Shown here: piece by piece, positions 24,501 to 37,272 of the stretch
Numbering within the stretch: the first letter of the stretch is position 1
Layout of the letters: each line of letters begins with the position of its first letter
Made by a program: the position numbers and the translations under genes
Assembly: GCA_949710005.1 (NCBI GenBank)
Contig: OX453285.1
Location: 627,297 to 691,296 of the forward strand
From: Ricordea florida
Taxonomy: Eukaryota > Cnidaria > Anthozoa > Corallimorpharia > Ricordeidae
Direction of reading: 5' to 3'
Length of the DNA: 64,000 bases
The notes under the pieces: model-generated
Databases searched by the model: none
Told to the model about the DNA's origin: nothing
The model's input: only the letters and a program-made list of their open reading frames with translations

Positions 24501-26380
24501 AAACAGAATTAAAATTCCTTTTATTGTGTGTAGTATTTTGAACATCTTGCATACTTTACAGTATGCTTATCAAACACGTCTTATTACCTATCATATGATT
24601 AAGGGTGACAGTGAGCATTTTTCACTTCAGGTGCCATTTGCTTTGGTGCAGTATCCTCTGTGGGAATTTGCAAAGGTGAGTAAAATCTCAAGACTACTTT
24701 GTATTGATTTTCCTTGTTAAGTTGTATCTTTTCTGTGTCAGTGATCTGTCTTGATTTTCATATGTCTTAAAGTGGGTAGATTGACCTATTGTCACTAACA
24801 AGTGTGAACAGGAATTGACAGATGAGACCAATTAAAAGGGAATCGAATTAAAATTATTAAGTTTAACATATTTTGATTTTTAAAGAGCATTTGGTCATGG
24901 CAACAAGGTCATCCAGTGTGGGCATGGCAGTCTAGCATTTGTGGTGCATTTTCAGGTAGATATTGATACCCCTGGTAGTTAAAGGGTTTAATAAACAAAC
25001 TAGATGTAATCAAAAGTTAATTTTAAAGTACAATCCCTGTCAGTAGATCAGGGAAAAAACAAACCCATGTTGAAAGGTAATGAGGAAAGGTAAGGACTGG
25101 CCAATACAACCATGCAACTGCTCACTCTTTGCCATGACTCTTGCAAGGCCCTCTCTGATAATGGAATTTCACCTTAAATTTGTAATTACCGGTAGTAGTA
25201 ATAAGAAACTAGCGGTGCAACTTAATTAAGCTAATGAAGTTAAACCTTCATCTGACTTTATCCCAGAAATAATGGGGTTTCATTGTGATGGATAGATAGC
25301 CTGTGGGTATTACTTTAATCCATGACTGTTATTTTTACTCTCTTTCAGGAGGGTTTGCAGCAGCTGTGACAACTCCTCTAGATGTTGCTAAAACTAGAGT
25401 GATGCTTGCACCGGTACAGTGCTGCTCTACGTTTGATTTACCAAATTTAAAGCAAAAATTGACCATTTCATATGCAGTCCTTGTTGATACTACCAACTTT
25501 TCATCTGATATCTTAGCTTTTGATTACCTGGTAAAAACTGGACAAAGGCCAAAATTTGCTGAATAATTACGGTAAAGTTTTGTTCTGAATACTTCTGACT
25601 AGTTCATGTGTGAGATTTTGCTTAGATACTAGAAGTATTTTTTGTCACAGAAAGGGTCTCTCTGTACCCAAGTTGGAGTCTTCAAAGTTGTGATGATGAT
25701 AAAAGCCCAGGATGGGATGTCTGGGTAAGTTTTAACTTTATCTGGTAAAGAGTATCAAAACATTTAATCTTAACAAGCCATCTTGATAAGGGTCTCAGTC
25801 TGAATTCAGTCTGTATAATTTGCACCTTAAGTGCCATATCTCTGATAATAAAGTGCCATCTTTGATATTTTTCGTATCTTTACTATATATTTTTTTCTCT
25901 TTTCTCATATATTGCTGTAACATTTCTTGTATGTGTTAGTATTGTGACATGTATGTAGCATCCACACAGTGCCTGCCTCAAATAGCCCTTGCTAAATGCA
26001 GGTAGTATGTATGTGTGATTTACTGTTGTAGTGCTTATAAAGTTGAAGTTGAAGTAACATTGTATTTAGCAAGTGAAAATATCTCCACAGTACGTAAGCA
26101 ATGTAAGCAGTTTTTTCTGGCTAAATCTTTCCAACTGCTTATGTTTTGTACAAAACTGTAACAATCTTTCCATTTTTAACTAAAGTGTTTCTTCAGCGGT
26201 CTGCATGCATGAAATTGTCATATATTCACGAATGGTCATGCAAGTTGGTAACTTTTAATTATCAGTTTGTTTGCAGGTGTCACACTCAGAACAGCATGGA
26301 TATCTTTAGGAGGAGCTGTATTTTTTGGCTTTTATGAAAAAGCTAAGAATGTACTGTTAGAAAAACTTGATGACAAATAA
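21540..26380 (+). CDS. SLC25A26: Mitochondrial S-adenosylmethionine carrier (SLC25A26)
   Basis: A six-helix mitochondrial carrier that exchanges cytosolic S-adenosylmethionine for matrix S-adenosylhomocysteine. Exons: 21540-21581, 22462-22618, 23321-23430, 23866-23970, 24327-24374, 24631-24675, 24886-24955, 25349-25413, 25651-25724 and 26277-26380. The start ATG gives [14 protein letters not shown] joined to [10 protein letters not shown]. All three carrier signatures are visible: [10 protein letters not shown] in repeat 1, [10 protein letters not shown] in repeat 2 and [10 protein letters not shown] in repeat 3. [20 protein letters not shown] is highly characteristic of the SAM carrier. Exon 9 ends in phase 2 while exon 10 starts in phase 1, so a small exon (3n+2 bp) encoding the missing loop before helix 6 must lie in 25725-26276; I could not place it with confidence. 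Confidence 0.93.
21694..21941 (+). repeat. Direct repeat, copy 1 (intronic)
   Basis: Starts at 'gaatctaacacttgatcagtg' and ends at 'ttgctggttaacggaagtc'. It is repeated with modest divergence at 22092-22337 in the same intron. Each copy contains a piggyBac-type MITE. Confidence 0.8.
21802..21903. mobile_element. piggyBac-type MITE
   Basis: ~100 bp bounded by TTAA on both sides, with ends CCCTTTAACTCCC and an imperfect inverse ending in GGAAAGGGTTAA. The interior 'gagtaaaatcgtct...agagtaaa' is shared with copies at 22200, 37086 and 37201. The ends match those of the larger piggyBac copy at 38967. Confidence 0.75.
22092..22337 (+). repeat. Direct repeat, copy 2 (intronic)
   Basis: Second copy of the 21694-21941 segment, starting at 'gaatctaacacttgatcagtg'. 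The ~150 bp between the copies is unrelated. Confidence 0.8.
22200..22301. mobile_element. piggyBac-type MITE
   Basis: TTAA-flanked ~100-bp element closely similar to the copy at 21802, carried within the second direct-repeat copy. Confidence 0.75.
22820..23212 (+). repeat. SINE-like interspersed repeat
   Basis: A near-duplicated word 'ggttgagtgattatacccaag' / 'ggttgagtgactacacccaag', then tandem 'tgacctttgacc' motifs and a 3' end 'ccgttggcggagataataa'. This layout is familiar from short interspersed elements of marine invertebrates. It lies in an intron of SLC25A26. Confidence 0.5.
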
Positions 26381-27758
26381 TTATGAAATTTAAACCTTTG
26401 TATATTCAGAGTACAGCTATAAAGTTACAAACCATTTGAAAATCTTTGTACATTATTTTTATACTTACAGTATATATAATACCGTTATATGACAAGTTAA
26501 AAAATGAATATTTTGAGTTTAATACAAGCTTACAGACATTCCTTGGACTTGAATACCTACACAATTTTAACTTTTGAAACATAACTAACAGTTTTGAGGT
26601 TAAGAATGGAGATGTGCGTTTCCTAGTCTGGGCCAAAGTTATTAGAAATAGGATTGAATAAAGTCTTACTTTGTCTGTAATTACAAATTCAGGCAATTAT
26701 GCATAAACAATAACATCAACACAGGGCAACTGAAAATGTAAAAACTCATTTATTTACATAAATTTCAGGCACATTGAGAATAGTAAGTTAGCATAAAATA
26801 GCAAGTTAGTAAGGACCAGGGTTATAAGTGGTAATAGGAGACAGTGCCACAGTCAGGGAGACAATTTCCAAAAAGGTACTTAGATGTTCAGTCATGATGA
26901 TTTTTCACAAAAGCAGGTTTTTACTAAAGTTAAGAAAATATGTGTGAAAAGGATCTGATTGAAAAGAAGGGCCTAACTACATTTAACTATAAAATTAAAA
27001 TTAATTTTAAAGGAGTCTCATTACTGCCTGTTTCGGTGACGCCGAAACCAGGCACAAAAACGGCTGAATATTCCTCGCTTCTTGGATCTCAACTGTTCAT
27101 TCTAGGAAAAAACAATAAATGGAAATTAGCTCAATGTAGAATTTGCCATAACATTATCTGGTAAATGAGGGCAGGCGATTTAACTCTAAAATGGTGGCTT
27201 AAGGAACAAAAAGCTGCTGCTATGATTGACAACAAATTGTCATGAAACTATAACAGGGTTGGAAACATGATAATCTAGATCTAAAGATCCCACACCCATG
27301 AAGAATAAATATGTTTTTTCAGCATGTCTTGGTCAAAATCGGAAAAAGGACATCTCTGTTCTACCACCAGGAGTGGTATTGTAACTATAACAATGTAATT
27401 TTGTGTAGTATTACCACCTCATGTGGCCACTGTTATCTCACATTCGTATTTTTAATTATCAATCTTATTTTAAATTAGCCTTACCTCTCTTCTTAGTCCC
27501 ACAATTTCACAATAGAGGAGAAATATTTTGCTAAGAAGAGAAAAACATGACACCCAAGGTTACATTTATTAAAACAAATATAAGGCACCATACTAAGGCA
27601 CCTGTGCATTTACTGAATCAACAAAAGTGATAGTACAGTATACTAGTCATAGACTAATGAATCTTCAGTTTGCCTATGAATAATATTACAGTTGGTGCTG
27701 GAAAAGAGTTTAGGGTGCCTTACATTTAGTGCTTGTTCCCTAAGCCTTAAAAATTCAC
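26381..27758. other. Convergent intergenic region
   Basis: Lies between the 3' ends of SLC25A26 (plus) and the coiled-coil gene (minus) and probably contains both 3' UTRs. No ORF of note; 'gtttcggtgacgccgaaacc' near 27030 is a short hairpin. Confidence 0.45.
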
Positions 27759-30700
27759 TTACTTGTCACTGTGATTGATCTTGGATCTATCCTGAAAAAT
27801 AGATTATAAAGTAGTTTAATGAAAAGGACAAAAGTAATATTGTCTAGTATAAAAATGATAATAATAATAATTATAGCAATAACAATAATTATGAAAATAA
27901 TTAATAGATTAAAGAGAGAGCACACTTAAATCACAAAAGTGATATTCCAGGAGGCCCTTTCATATCAGTAACAACACTAATAAGTTTATTATAATCACAA
28001 AAGTAACCTTACCTGCATTTTTTTGAGATCCATTTCACTAGAAAAAAAGAAGTTAAAATACCCGTATGTCAGAAGTGCCAGCTGGGTAATTACATTATTG
28101 CAGATCTTAGAATACTCATCATCATCTTTTACTTTGATGCAAATGAAGATATGAAAGACCATACATTTGAACTGCGGATTAATATGTAATGACATTAATT
28201 GATCGTCGCAGTTATGCACACAACTTAAGCAGTTGTGAAATTAAAGCCTGAAAAAAAAAATTAAAAAAAAGGCCTGAGTGTTTTTTCAGGCTTTAATTTC
28301 ACAGCTGCTTAAGTTGTGTGCATAACTGCAATGATCAATTAATGTCATTATATCTTTTACTTTGTTCAGTTTGGATTTCACATTCAGTACACTTGGCATC
28401 AGGGGCATAAAAAATAAACTTTTTTAAGCATTAGATGTAATTGCTCATTTAAGATATCAGCAAGAGATGTTTGACTGACCTGATTGTCTAGTGTTGGGAG
28501 ATATATTTTATATATTTTTCTTTTCTTGTGCAACTCATTTGAGAGAAGAGAGGTTTAGACCTGTGTTCCCAAGTTCTAATTGGTAATGCTCTATATTGTA
28601 GGCAGTATTCATCTTCATGTGTTACAGTTAGGGAATAGAATCACCACAGGAGCAATTAGTTTCCTTTCCTGTCATCTTTTTGACAATTAAAAAAGACTCA
28701 TGATTACAAAATTTTCTTTAGGTAAATCTGTTTTTCAAATAGTCACAAATTTTATCATTTCTAAACAAAATAGAAGAGAGGTCCAAAAGTTCACATACAT
28801 TTCATCCATGTCATGTTCAAAGGTCAGGCTTCTAATCTGTGTCAAAAGAATTAACAAAGAGTAATAAACCTTTCAGTTTTAGAGTTAAAACTTTGCAAAC
28901 AGTTAACACCCTTTTTCAACATTCTTGCAAATAATGTAATATACACATACAGAGGTGACTTTCATGTAACTTTCTATTCTCACAGTTTGGGAACTTTGTC
29001 CCAGTCATTGCTAGGAAATCAAAAAATAATACACTCTTACTCAAAGCGTACATTGTGACAGTAATCCAAAAGGAACTATTAAAGGATATGCCCAGCCTTC
29101 TTTATCATAACCATTGACCTGAGGTGTCTGCTGTGACACTGCCCACTAGCATATACAATATTACTGTTCCCCATTGACTTTGGTTTGACTTCTGATTGGT
29201 TTAATTTTGACTGCCAGTCTATTGGAAAACTGCCCTAATGAACAATTTGCAGCTCCTCTTGAGTTTGTAAATCAGATAATACTTTTTTACCGGTAATTAT
29301 ATTTGTTTAATATACTGTAGTTTTCTTACCTTGACTTTATTCTTGTAGCATTCAGTGTCCATAACACTGTCAATAAGTAACAAGAAGGCAATTAAAATGT
29401 AATTTACATTCTTAACCATTTTGCTCCCAAGATCTGATTAGCAAGACTCCTTAGTGAGAGTCATGCTCTACCTTGCATATTAGTTAAGAGAATTTGTTGC
29501 TCAATCAATTCAACTTTGTTATATATTTTACATTAAATACCTTTTACTAACCGAGTTCAAGGTCCGTACTGTAAGTTACGGACCAAGTTTTTCCACTTGG
29601 ATTTATGGCCCAAGCGCGAAGCGTGCGGGCCATAAATCCAAGTGGAAAAAGCGAGGATCCATATCTTACAGTATGGACAGAGAAAACGAGGTTTGTAAGA
29701 CATTTATTATATCTCAAAACAAACTTTTGAATTTAGCGGGGCGTACCTCACTGTATGGCCTGCTGAATCAACCAATCACAACGCGTACTAACTGACAGAT
29801 ATCATAATATATGGTAATAAATATGTACTGATGATACAAATCCCTGTCTGCAGTTTACCTTTTCAGCTTCTCATTCTTATGTTCCTCAGCCTTCACCTAC
29901 ATAAACATCAACAACATGAAGCAACATTATTTTTCAAATCAAATGCTAACCCAGGTAACTAAACCACAATGATTAATGGAGGTGATACTCATTACTTTAA
30001 TGATGTACAATGCATCACATTATGCAAAACAGAGTGAGTAAAGTAACACATGCTTTTTTATGTTGCAAACAGTTATTTTACAGCAGCAAATAAACAAGGT
30101 CCTTTTAACAGCATATATTATCATAATTCCAACAATTATTGCTCAATTTATGTTAGATGTTATTATGATGGTCTTTTCAGACTACTGGCCAGAGTGAATG
30201 AGTTGGAATCTTACCCTTTATTACCAGGAATTCTGGAAGTTTAAGGTGCAAGATTTTGAAAAAATTGTATTGATAATCTTGCAAATTGTTGGATCACCAT
30301 CGAATATCATTTCTAAAACAACTTAGAAACACTGCATGCTAACTGCAGGGAAATACTGGATGTGGGAATCATATTGTCTAAGGGAAGGCTAAAACCTTCC
30401 CAATTCTATTATAAATTTAAAGTACCCTTTTGAAACTGTGCAACAGCTCCTTCTTGACAATTGCCATTTCTTCCTTTAACTGAGTAATTCCACTGTTGAA
30501 TAACCAAAACAGACTATCAATACCTCTCTCGTGTCTAAAATACTCTTTTCCTTAATGAGTGCCACGCAATTCTGTATAACTTGATGTTTGAAGAATATGA
30601 TGGTAGATCAGTTGTGTACCCTTAAACTGATTTTTTTCTTGATTCCCAATTTAACTATTTCCTTTACTTGACAATACATCATCATAGAGGGTTGATGTCA

Positions 30701-33700
30701 ATTGGGGCTTGCCCTGTTTCTTCCTCCTGTCATAGATGTAAATCGTCAGGAGCCCATTACCCGGAGCCTCCATCTCCCTTATAAACCCTAGGAGACAACC
30801 TTTGCCCGTATCTTTCTATTTTTAGTCTTTCGAATTCCCGCGAATGCATTGTACCGTCCAATCAGAACAAAGTTGTTCTTTTACGTCACATGCAGTCACA
30901 AACCAGTGATAGCGTCTAACAAAATATTCTCTTGAGACTGTTCTAAAAATAAAAAGATACGAGCAAAGGTTGACTCAAGGATGTGGTGTGTATGGAGGCT
31001 CCGGGTGATGGGCTCCTGAAATCGCTTGTTAAATATATATAATTTTTGTGATGAAAAAAAAATAAATCAATCAATCATTGTTGTTGAAACAAATTGCATA
31101 CTGTGCAATATCACACCTATTTCTTGGAATAAAAGGGTTTAGGTGGTAGTTAACCCTAAATTAGAGATAACACTCTTCCAGGTCCAGTTTCTGAACAATT
31201 TGATCAATAGCTGAAACTTGGCAGCAAGTTAGACCTGACAGTTACAGATCTATTGATGCTTTTAAGGTGGCTCTGGCATTCAAGTTGCCATGGTAACACC
31301 AAACAAATGTATCATTAGTGGCACCTTTTGGAAGCGATAACTATATAAGAAAAACAGCTATCACCTTCAAATAAAACATAATTGTTTGGGAGGTGATAAA
31401 CTACGCAAGTAATAGACAGTCTGGCTAATTTTGGCCCGCGAATGCTGGAAACAGATAAGATAAAATCGCATTCAGCTGATATTAACACCATATCAATAAA
31501 ATCATATCAAATATTTACCTCTTGATTGCTTCAAACAGATCACTATTATCCTGAAAGAGAGAATGAAAACACATTAACACATGAAATGTTATACATTTTG
31601 GTGTAGTGAAAACTATATCAGATTCTACTCTACAAATGACTAATGCTTAAAACTTAGCTTAGTATTTATAGTGTGACCAGTGTCCTCAAACACAAATTTT
31701 ACTTTGAGTTCAATTAAGTTCAATTAATATCCTACATGGCTGTGAAATGTTGGATACTTACAGATTGGCTAGGTATGTACTACTTATGAGAATTTTCAAC
31801 TTAATTATAATGGCTTTAAACCTTTTTACCTCAGAAAATCTGAGGTTTTGCTCAATGCATAAATCTATTCACTTTTTAAACTTTGAATTCAACAATGATG
31901 ACATGTCTGAACTCATCAAAACAGGTGATTTCCTCTCAAAATGTTTACAGATATTGATCATTATTAGAAGCCCATTACTGGGTTATGGACTTCAGTCATT
32001 ATTAATATCTGAATTTGTAATAAAGTAAGATTCTTTTCACTGAGTTTTCTACACTTTCTTGCTTATTATCTTGGTGACTGTGATTGTATTGCTCCTTTAG
32101 TTAAGAAGGCGGTTAAGCAATGTTATTGTTAATACTTACCTCAACTGAAATGTTAAGCATATGAGCAAGTGAAGCAAGTTTGCTGTAGAGGAAGAGGAAA
32201 AGTGTTAAAGTTAATACAGTGCACATTATTGAGCTAAGGCTGCCACTATATACTTTCCTAGCATGGTTTTTGGACAATTCTTTCAAATTCCAATGTATCC
32301 TCTTATGAATTTTGAGGCTTGACTTTAACAAAAATATTCTGACCTTAAGGGAGTCATAGACCTGGATATGTTTTAGCCGGATCTACAGTAATACAAATTA
32401 AATAGTGCTGGGATTTAAAGCAAAGCATTGGCAAGGAACTGTTTTACTACTTTTATGGTTTTAATAGAGAATTATTATAAATTATCATTATTATTATTAT
32501 GATAATTATTAAATCATATATCATAAAACCTAAGGATTTGTTACCTTGAGTGGACAGTACTTTCCTTCTCTTCTTTGACTTCTTCTGCCTGGGATAAAAC
32601 ATGAATAGAACCACAAATGATTGGTAACCATAGAATGCATCACAGAAAAGGATAAAAGAGCACTGAACAAACAAAACAAGAATTGCCTTAGCCCTAAAAC
32701 AGACATGAGTGTTTAAAAACATCAGAAAAATATGTACCTATTTCGTACATATAGGACACGTGTATCTCATATAATATTGTGTTTGCTAAGTGACAGCAAA
32801 TTTACCAACCGTGCAGGTTAAATCCTTTTTAGCACTTCCTCGGCACCTGATAGGACAAATGCAATATACAAGGTAAAATTATCTTCGGCCATACACTGTA
32901 GATGATAACAGTTTTATCCTCTATAAATACAATTAGAGTTTTATAAGTCTATACTTGATAAATTTTTGTTCCGTAGCTTACTGTTTTTTATCTTTCACTT
33001 CATCCAATAGCTCTTCCACTTCAGTAAATTTGGTCTGTAGCTTCTGCAATAACGAAAAATCCAGGACAAGCAAACCCGTTATAAATTTCCTGCTTCTACA
33101 GTGGTGTGTATATTGCTGAAATGTTATTAATTAATGCTATCACTGAACTATCTCTTTTCTTTTTGTTTTCTAAGTTAGTCCATTTCATGGTCTCTTCGTC
33201 TTTTACATGTAATCTTTTGATTCTGTTGACTCTGGAAGATTTTGATACATTTACAACGTGATTGCTATTTAACTCCTGTTTTCCATAGTTTTGTTGCTGT
33301 TTTTTGGCAGCAATTTCAGACACCTTTTGCCTTCAGATTTGAAAATGATCCAATTAGCCAGTTGTCGCTTTCTATAGCTCTCGTTAAATCTCACGTAGTG
33401 AACACGTACTTTCTAGAGTTCTCTCTGTCTGCTTAACAAGTGCTTTATCACAATGGTCTTAAATCTTGCTTTTTGATAACAGCGGACCGAAGACATCCAA
33501 GTTTATCCGAGCAATATCCGGAACTTTTCGGCAAAATCACCACCTGGTGGACCCTGAAGACAAGTTTCGGTCGCCTTGACAACCGTAACTAGGCAACAGG
33601 ATGTACTTACAGGTAAACAAACTTTGACAATTGCTTTCCCGCAAAATTTTTGACGCGGCAAAACCCATCATTCTGCCATGAAAGGCAAATAAAGATGAAA

Positions 33701-34127
33701 AAAGCACAGACTTTGCGGATTTGGGGAGAAAAATTGGGGAGAAAATTTAATAATGTGCTGTTGTGGCTGGGATGCGGTTTTTCACCTGTAGCCTGTTTCT
33801 GCAGAGAGGTCACAGTTTTTCTGGATGCGCATCTCCAATGCGCAAGTCCAATAAAACGTGCCTTTTCAAAGCAAGAAACATTTTTTAAGGTGGTAAGATG
33901 ACTTAAAAGTTTTTAAATTATTTAAGCCTCCAAATGTTTCGAATGCAAAATTTATCGCGCGGAACGCAAGTAGTTCAACCTATTCGCTCCGTTTTAATTT
34001 TCCTCCAAAAAAGCCAAAACACGTGAAAGATTAAGAAATCGTCACGGCATACAGTTCGTATTACTATATATACAAGTCTCAAAGAGAAAAGTTAACTTAC
34101 TTCGAAACTTTCTGCGACTGAAGCCAT
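27759..34127 (-). CDS. Small coiled-coil protein encoded by 12 tiny exons
   Basis: The model has consistent phases and totals 483 bp (160 aa plus stop). Exons, 5' to 3': 34101-34127, 32982-33043, 32810-32846, 32545-32588, 32140-32182, 31519-31550, 30426-30492, 29859-29896, 29330-29366, 28799-28836, 28013-28037, 27759-27791. The protein begins MASVAESFEKLQTKFTEVEE and is hydrophilic and Lys/Glu-rich, with heptad-like segments (VEELLDEVKDKK, ITQLKEEMAIVKKELLHSF). I see no enzymatic motif, signal peptide or membrane helix. I do not recognise the family; a cytoskeletal, centrosomal or kinetochore coiled-coil subunit is possible. Donors and acceptors fit consensus, and the phases alternate 0 and 2 throughout, which supports the chain. 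The stop assignment in the last exon is less certain, because 'AAGTAAGTG' could also be a donor. Confidence 0.72.
28193..28345. repeat. Large palindromic fold-back element
   Basis: 'acacaacttaagcagttgtg' and 'gaaattaaagcctgaaaaa' on the left are matched by their inverse on the right ('ttttttcaggctttaatttc', 'acagctgcttaagttgtgtg'), giving arms of roughly 70 bp. A fragment of the same family ('gcgcaacttaagcagttgcg') lies at 50301. Confidence 0.8.
29545..29815. mobile_element. Fold-back MITE-like element
   Basis: A long stem, 'tttttccacttggatttatgg' and its inverse, surrounds a short loop containing 'gcgcgaagcgtgc', with an additional local stem 'ggtccgtactg...acggacc'. The outer words 'ttttactaaccgag' and 'cgaggtttgtaagacatttattat' are mirrored in the related element at 3120-3200. 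Confidence 0.65.
30747..31018. mobile_element. MITE with ~24-bp inverted ends
   Basis: The left end 'caggagcccattacccggag' is the near-exact inverse of the right end 'ctccgggtgatgggctcctg'. The interior also pairs ('gcccgtatctttctattttta' with 'aaaaataaaaagatacgagc'). Non-coding and intronic. Confidence 0.75.
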
Positions 34128-35049
34128 TCTTTTTCCTTTCCTCCGCAGGTTAAAAACTTTTGTCAACAAGAAAATGATTCCCAAATAGCAAACCCTTTAT
34201 GACGTCCTTTGCGAAATATAATTGGTTCCTTTGGAGTGCGCGCGCTTATCCCCGTTACTGTTCTCGTTTTTGATTGGTTAGCTAAGTTTCTTCTTCGGCA
34301 CTTTACTTATTTAGTTCTGTCTTTGTAAGCGAATTGTCAAAAGATTCTGATTAATATCAAAAAATAGACCAATTTAACCTGGCATTTCTTACGAATTCCT
34401 GCTTCCCAGTTTGCGAATTTTGTGTCAAAATTCTTGTGGATTAAAATGCCGAGAACAGTCAATGAAAACATGGCCTATTCACAAGGAAAAACGCATATGA
34501 GAAATTCATATCCTGAATTTCTCAAAGGCGTATCGATAAAGTAGGTCTCCTCAGGCTCCTGATATAACGTAAAGTTTGCTTTGTGTCAAAAGGCTCATAC
34601 GTACAACATTGAGTGCATTTTTGTATTTTGTAATGGCTGTGCCATTTTGTTAAGATCTTCCTCTTCAGTATTTTAAAAGTCGATTTTTGTTTAAGAAAGA
34701 GTTACAGTTGAGAAAAATGCGAATTTTTAAAATATTCTTTTCAGGCTATTGTATTCCTGTTTTTACTCCAGTACATCCCAAAGATCTTCTTCTCTCCATC
34801 CTATTTCCCCTTTTTCAAATTTTGTTACTTGCTTTCCTCGTCCCATCTACCTTTCGCTGTTTCCTTCTATTCCCATTTGTAATTTCCCCAGCTCACGAGA
34901 CTGGAGGCGGAGCATAATAAGCACGTGATCACAATAATAATGTTACGTCAACAAACCCAACCAGAAAGTTTAGCAGTAAGTCGACCATTGTATTGTTGGT
35001 ACTGCAGTGGAATATTTGGGAGGAATCTTAGCTCTGTTGGAGAGGTACT
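34128..35049. promoter_or_regulatory. Divergent intergenic region
   Basis: 922 bp separate the start codons of the coiled-coil gene (minus) and UBE2H (plus). Upstream regulatory sequence for both should lie here. No specific element is identified. Confidence 0.4.
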
Positions 35050-37236
35050 ATGTCGTCTCCGTCGCCAGGAAAGAGACGAATAGACACGGATGTTATAAAA
35101 CTGTATCCTTGTCGTGGTGTTTGGGGTATCTTAGAAATTTACTTTGTTTTCGTTATGCTCACTCGCAAGCAAAATGGCGCTTGCTTTTTGTCAACTGTTC
35201 CACACTGATAGTTAACGGCCATTTTATCATTCCTTAACTGTGCTGTCAGAATCGAAAGCAAACACGAAGTGACAATTCTTGGTGGATTGAACGAGTTCAC
35301 TGTTAAATTTTTTGGGCCTACTGGAAGTAAGTCCATACAGTATGTATTTTGTTTCTTGCTGTCGCATTGTCTTCGTCATTTCCAGCGATTTCGTCTCTCC
35401 AAGGTGGTTCGATGCTGCTTTTTATATTCATTACACGTACTGTAGTCCTTAAGGCTGAGTTAGCTTGTTGACTAAATGTGATGGTTTAATTCTTTAAGGT
35501 TCCTTTGCTTCATCAACACTGTTTCTTCCGATTATTAATTATAAATCGAAGTCCATTTGCGACATGTTTGGACGAGATGTAGAAAACGTACCCAGGTTTA
35601 ACAATTGGCACGAAGCGAATTCATCTGGTCTTACAGTCGAAAACAAATGATAACCTTAAGTTTCAGTTACATTTTCTTTGGTCCTGTTAGCTGCGTCTTC
35701 TACTTTTTTGGCTATTACGCGTTTGTTGTAAGAATAATTCTGTGTTCGTGCGGAATTCATTACGTTTAGCTTCAATTTGTTTGCAATTCGACTTTCTCTC
35801 TAACAGCTGATATGTGTTTTGCCAGCGACTCCTAAGGTTTACCACAGTGTGATAAAACTGCACATTGCAAAAGTGTGTCTAGCTTTTTTTTAAAGTAGTA
35901 AAAACTATCATCACGTCAACTGTTTTCTGGAGCGTCGAGAAGGTAAATTTGCAAATACCACTGTCTCGATATGTTTGAAATTCTCTATTAGCTGATGCGT
36001 TTTTGTTTTTATCGTTCGGTTCTGAGATTCTCTTTCGTTATCGCCATATGTAGATGCCAACTTACTGTCAACAATAATGGCAATTGAGGCTTTATATCTT
36101 AATGATAAGCATCTTGGTTTAGCTGGATCTAATGAAATGTTAGGTAAAAATCAAAAGACCATGGAGTAACATGGTCTGAAATATCACCCACAGACCTTGA
36201 GTTGGTCTCCCATCTGTTCATCGTTTGAAATAAATCTCAAATGACATAAATATTATTAATTTAGAGAGCCATCGCTAAGGGATAATTGTGTTGTTTTATG
36301 GAAATTTCCGTATTTTATAACCATGGTTGATATTATTCCTAAATTATATGCATATTATTGGGGTGAGTCATGGGTAATTTTTCATTGCCTCCCCAACCCA
36401 CCCTACCCCAGTTTTCTCCACCTTTCATTTCTTTTTCTTTCTTGTTGGTGATAATTGAAAGGTGATGGGGTAAGTTCTCAGCTACTATGAAATTAATACT
36501 AGTACCGTAGCAATCTGGAAATTTAATATACTTGTACTTCCAAGATGTTATTTTTTGTGAAAAATCTAACCCCACTTGGCCAGATTACTAGTGAACAGAT
36601 AAGTACTAATCTTGGGTTAAACACTTGGCTTTAGTTCAATGTTTAATCAGGGATTAGTGTAAGTGGGCTTTCTAGTAATCAGGTCAAGATGGAAAACTTT
36701 AACCATCAGTGAGAGGGAACAAGGGTAAATTTTATTCCATATGACTGTTTACAGTCAACCACATTCACAACAACACATGCACTTGATTAAGTAGGTGCTC
36801 AGTATACTCTGCTTGTAATGAAACATTGTTAAAACTATCAGTACTGTAAGTTCTTCTGTGGTTGCATTTAAATATTTAGACTATTGACTTAGAAAGTACA
36901 GCTTAGATCATATTTTATCTTAGAGAGCTAAATATTGACTAATACCTTACAGTGGCTTGTCAAACAGCTTTTTATGATTGCTTTTTAGAATACATTGTCT
37001 GAGAGAAGCTTTATAGACAGAAATGTTTCTGTTATGACTGTATCATGTCATCTGTTATCACACCACTGTGTAGGTGGCTGTTCCTTTAACCCTTTCACTC
37101 CCAAGGGGTCTCCATTTGATGAGTAAAATCATCTGGTATTAGACAGAGTAAAATCTATAAAGTTACTCTTGGGAGTGAAAGGGTTAAGGGAGATAGTTTT
37201 TTAATCCTTTCACTCCCAAGGAGTCTCCATCTGACC

Positions 37237-37272
<36 letters not shown>

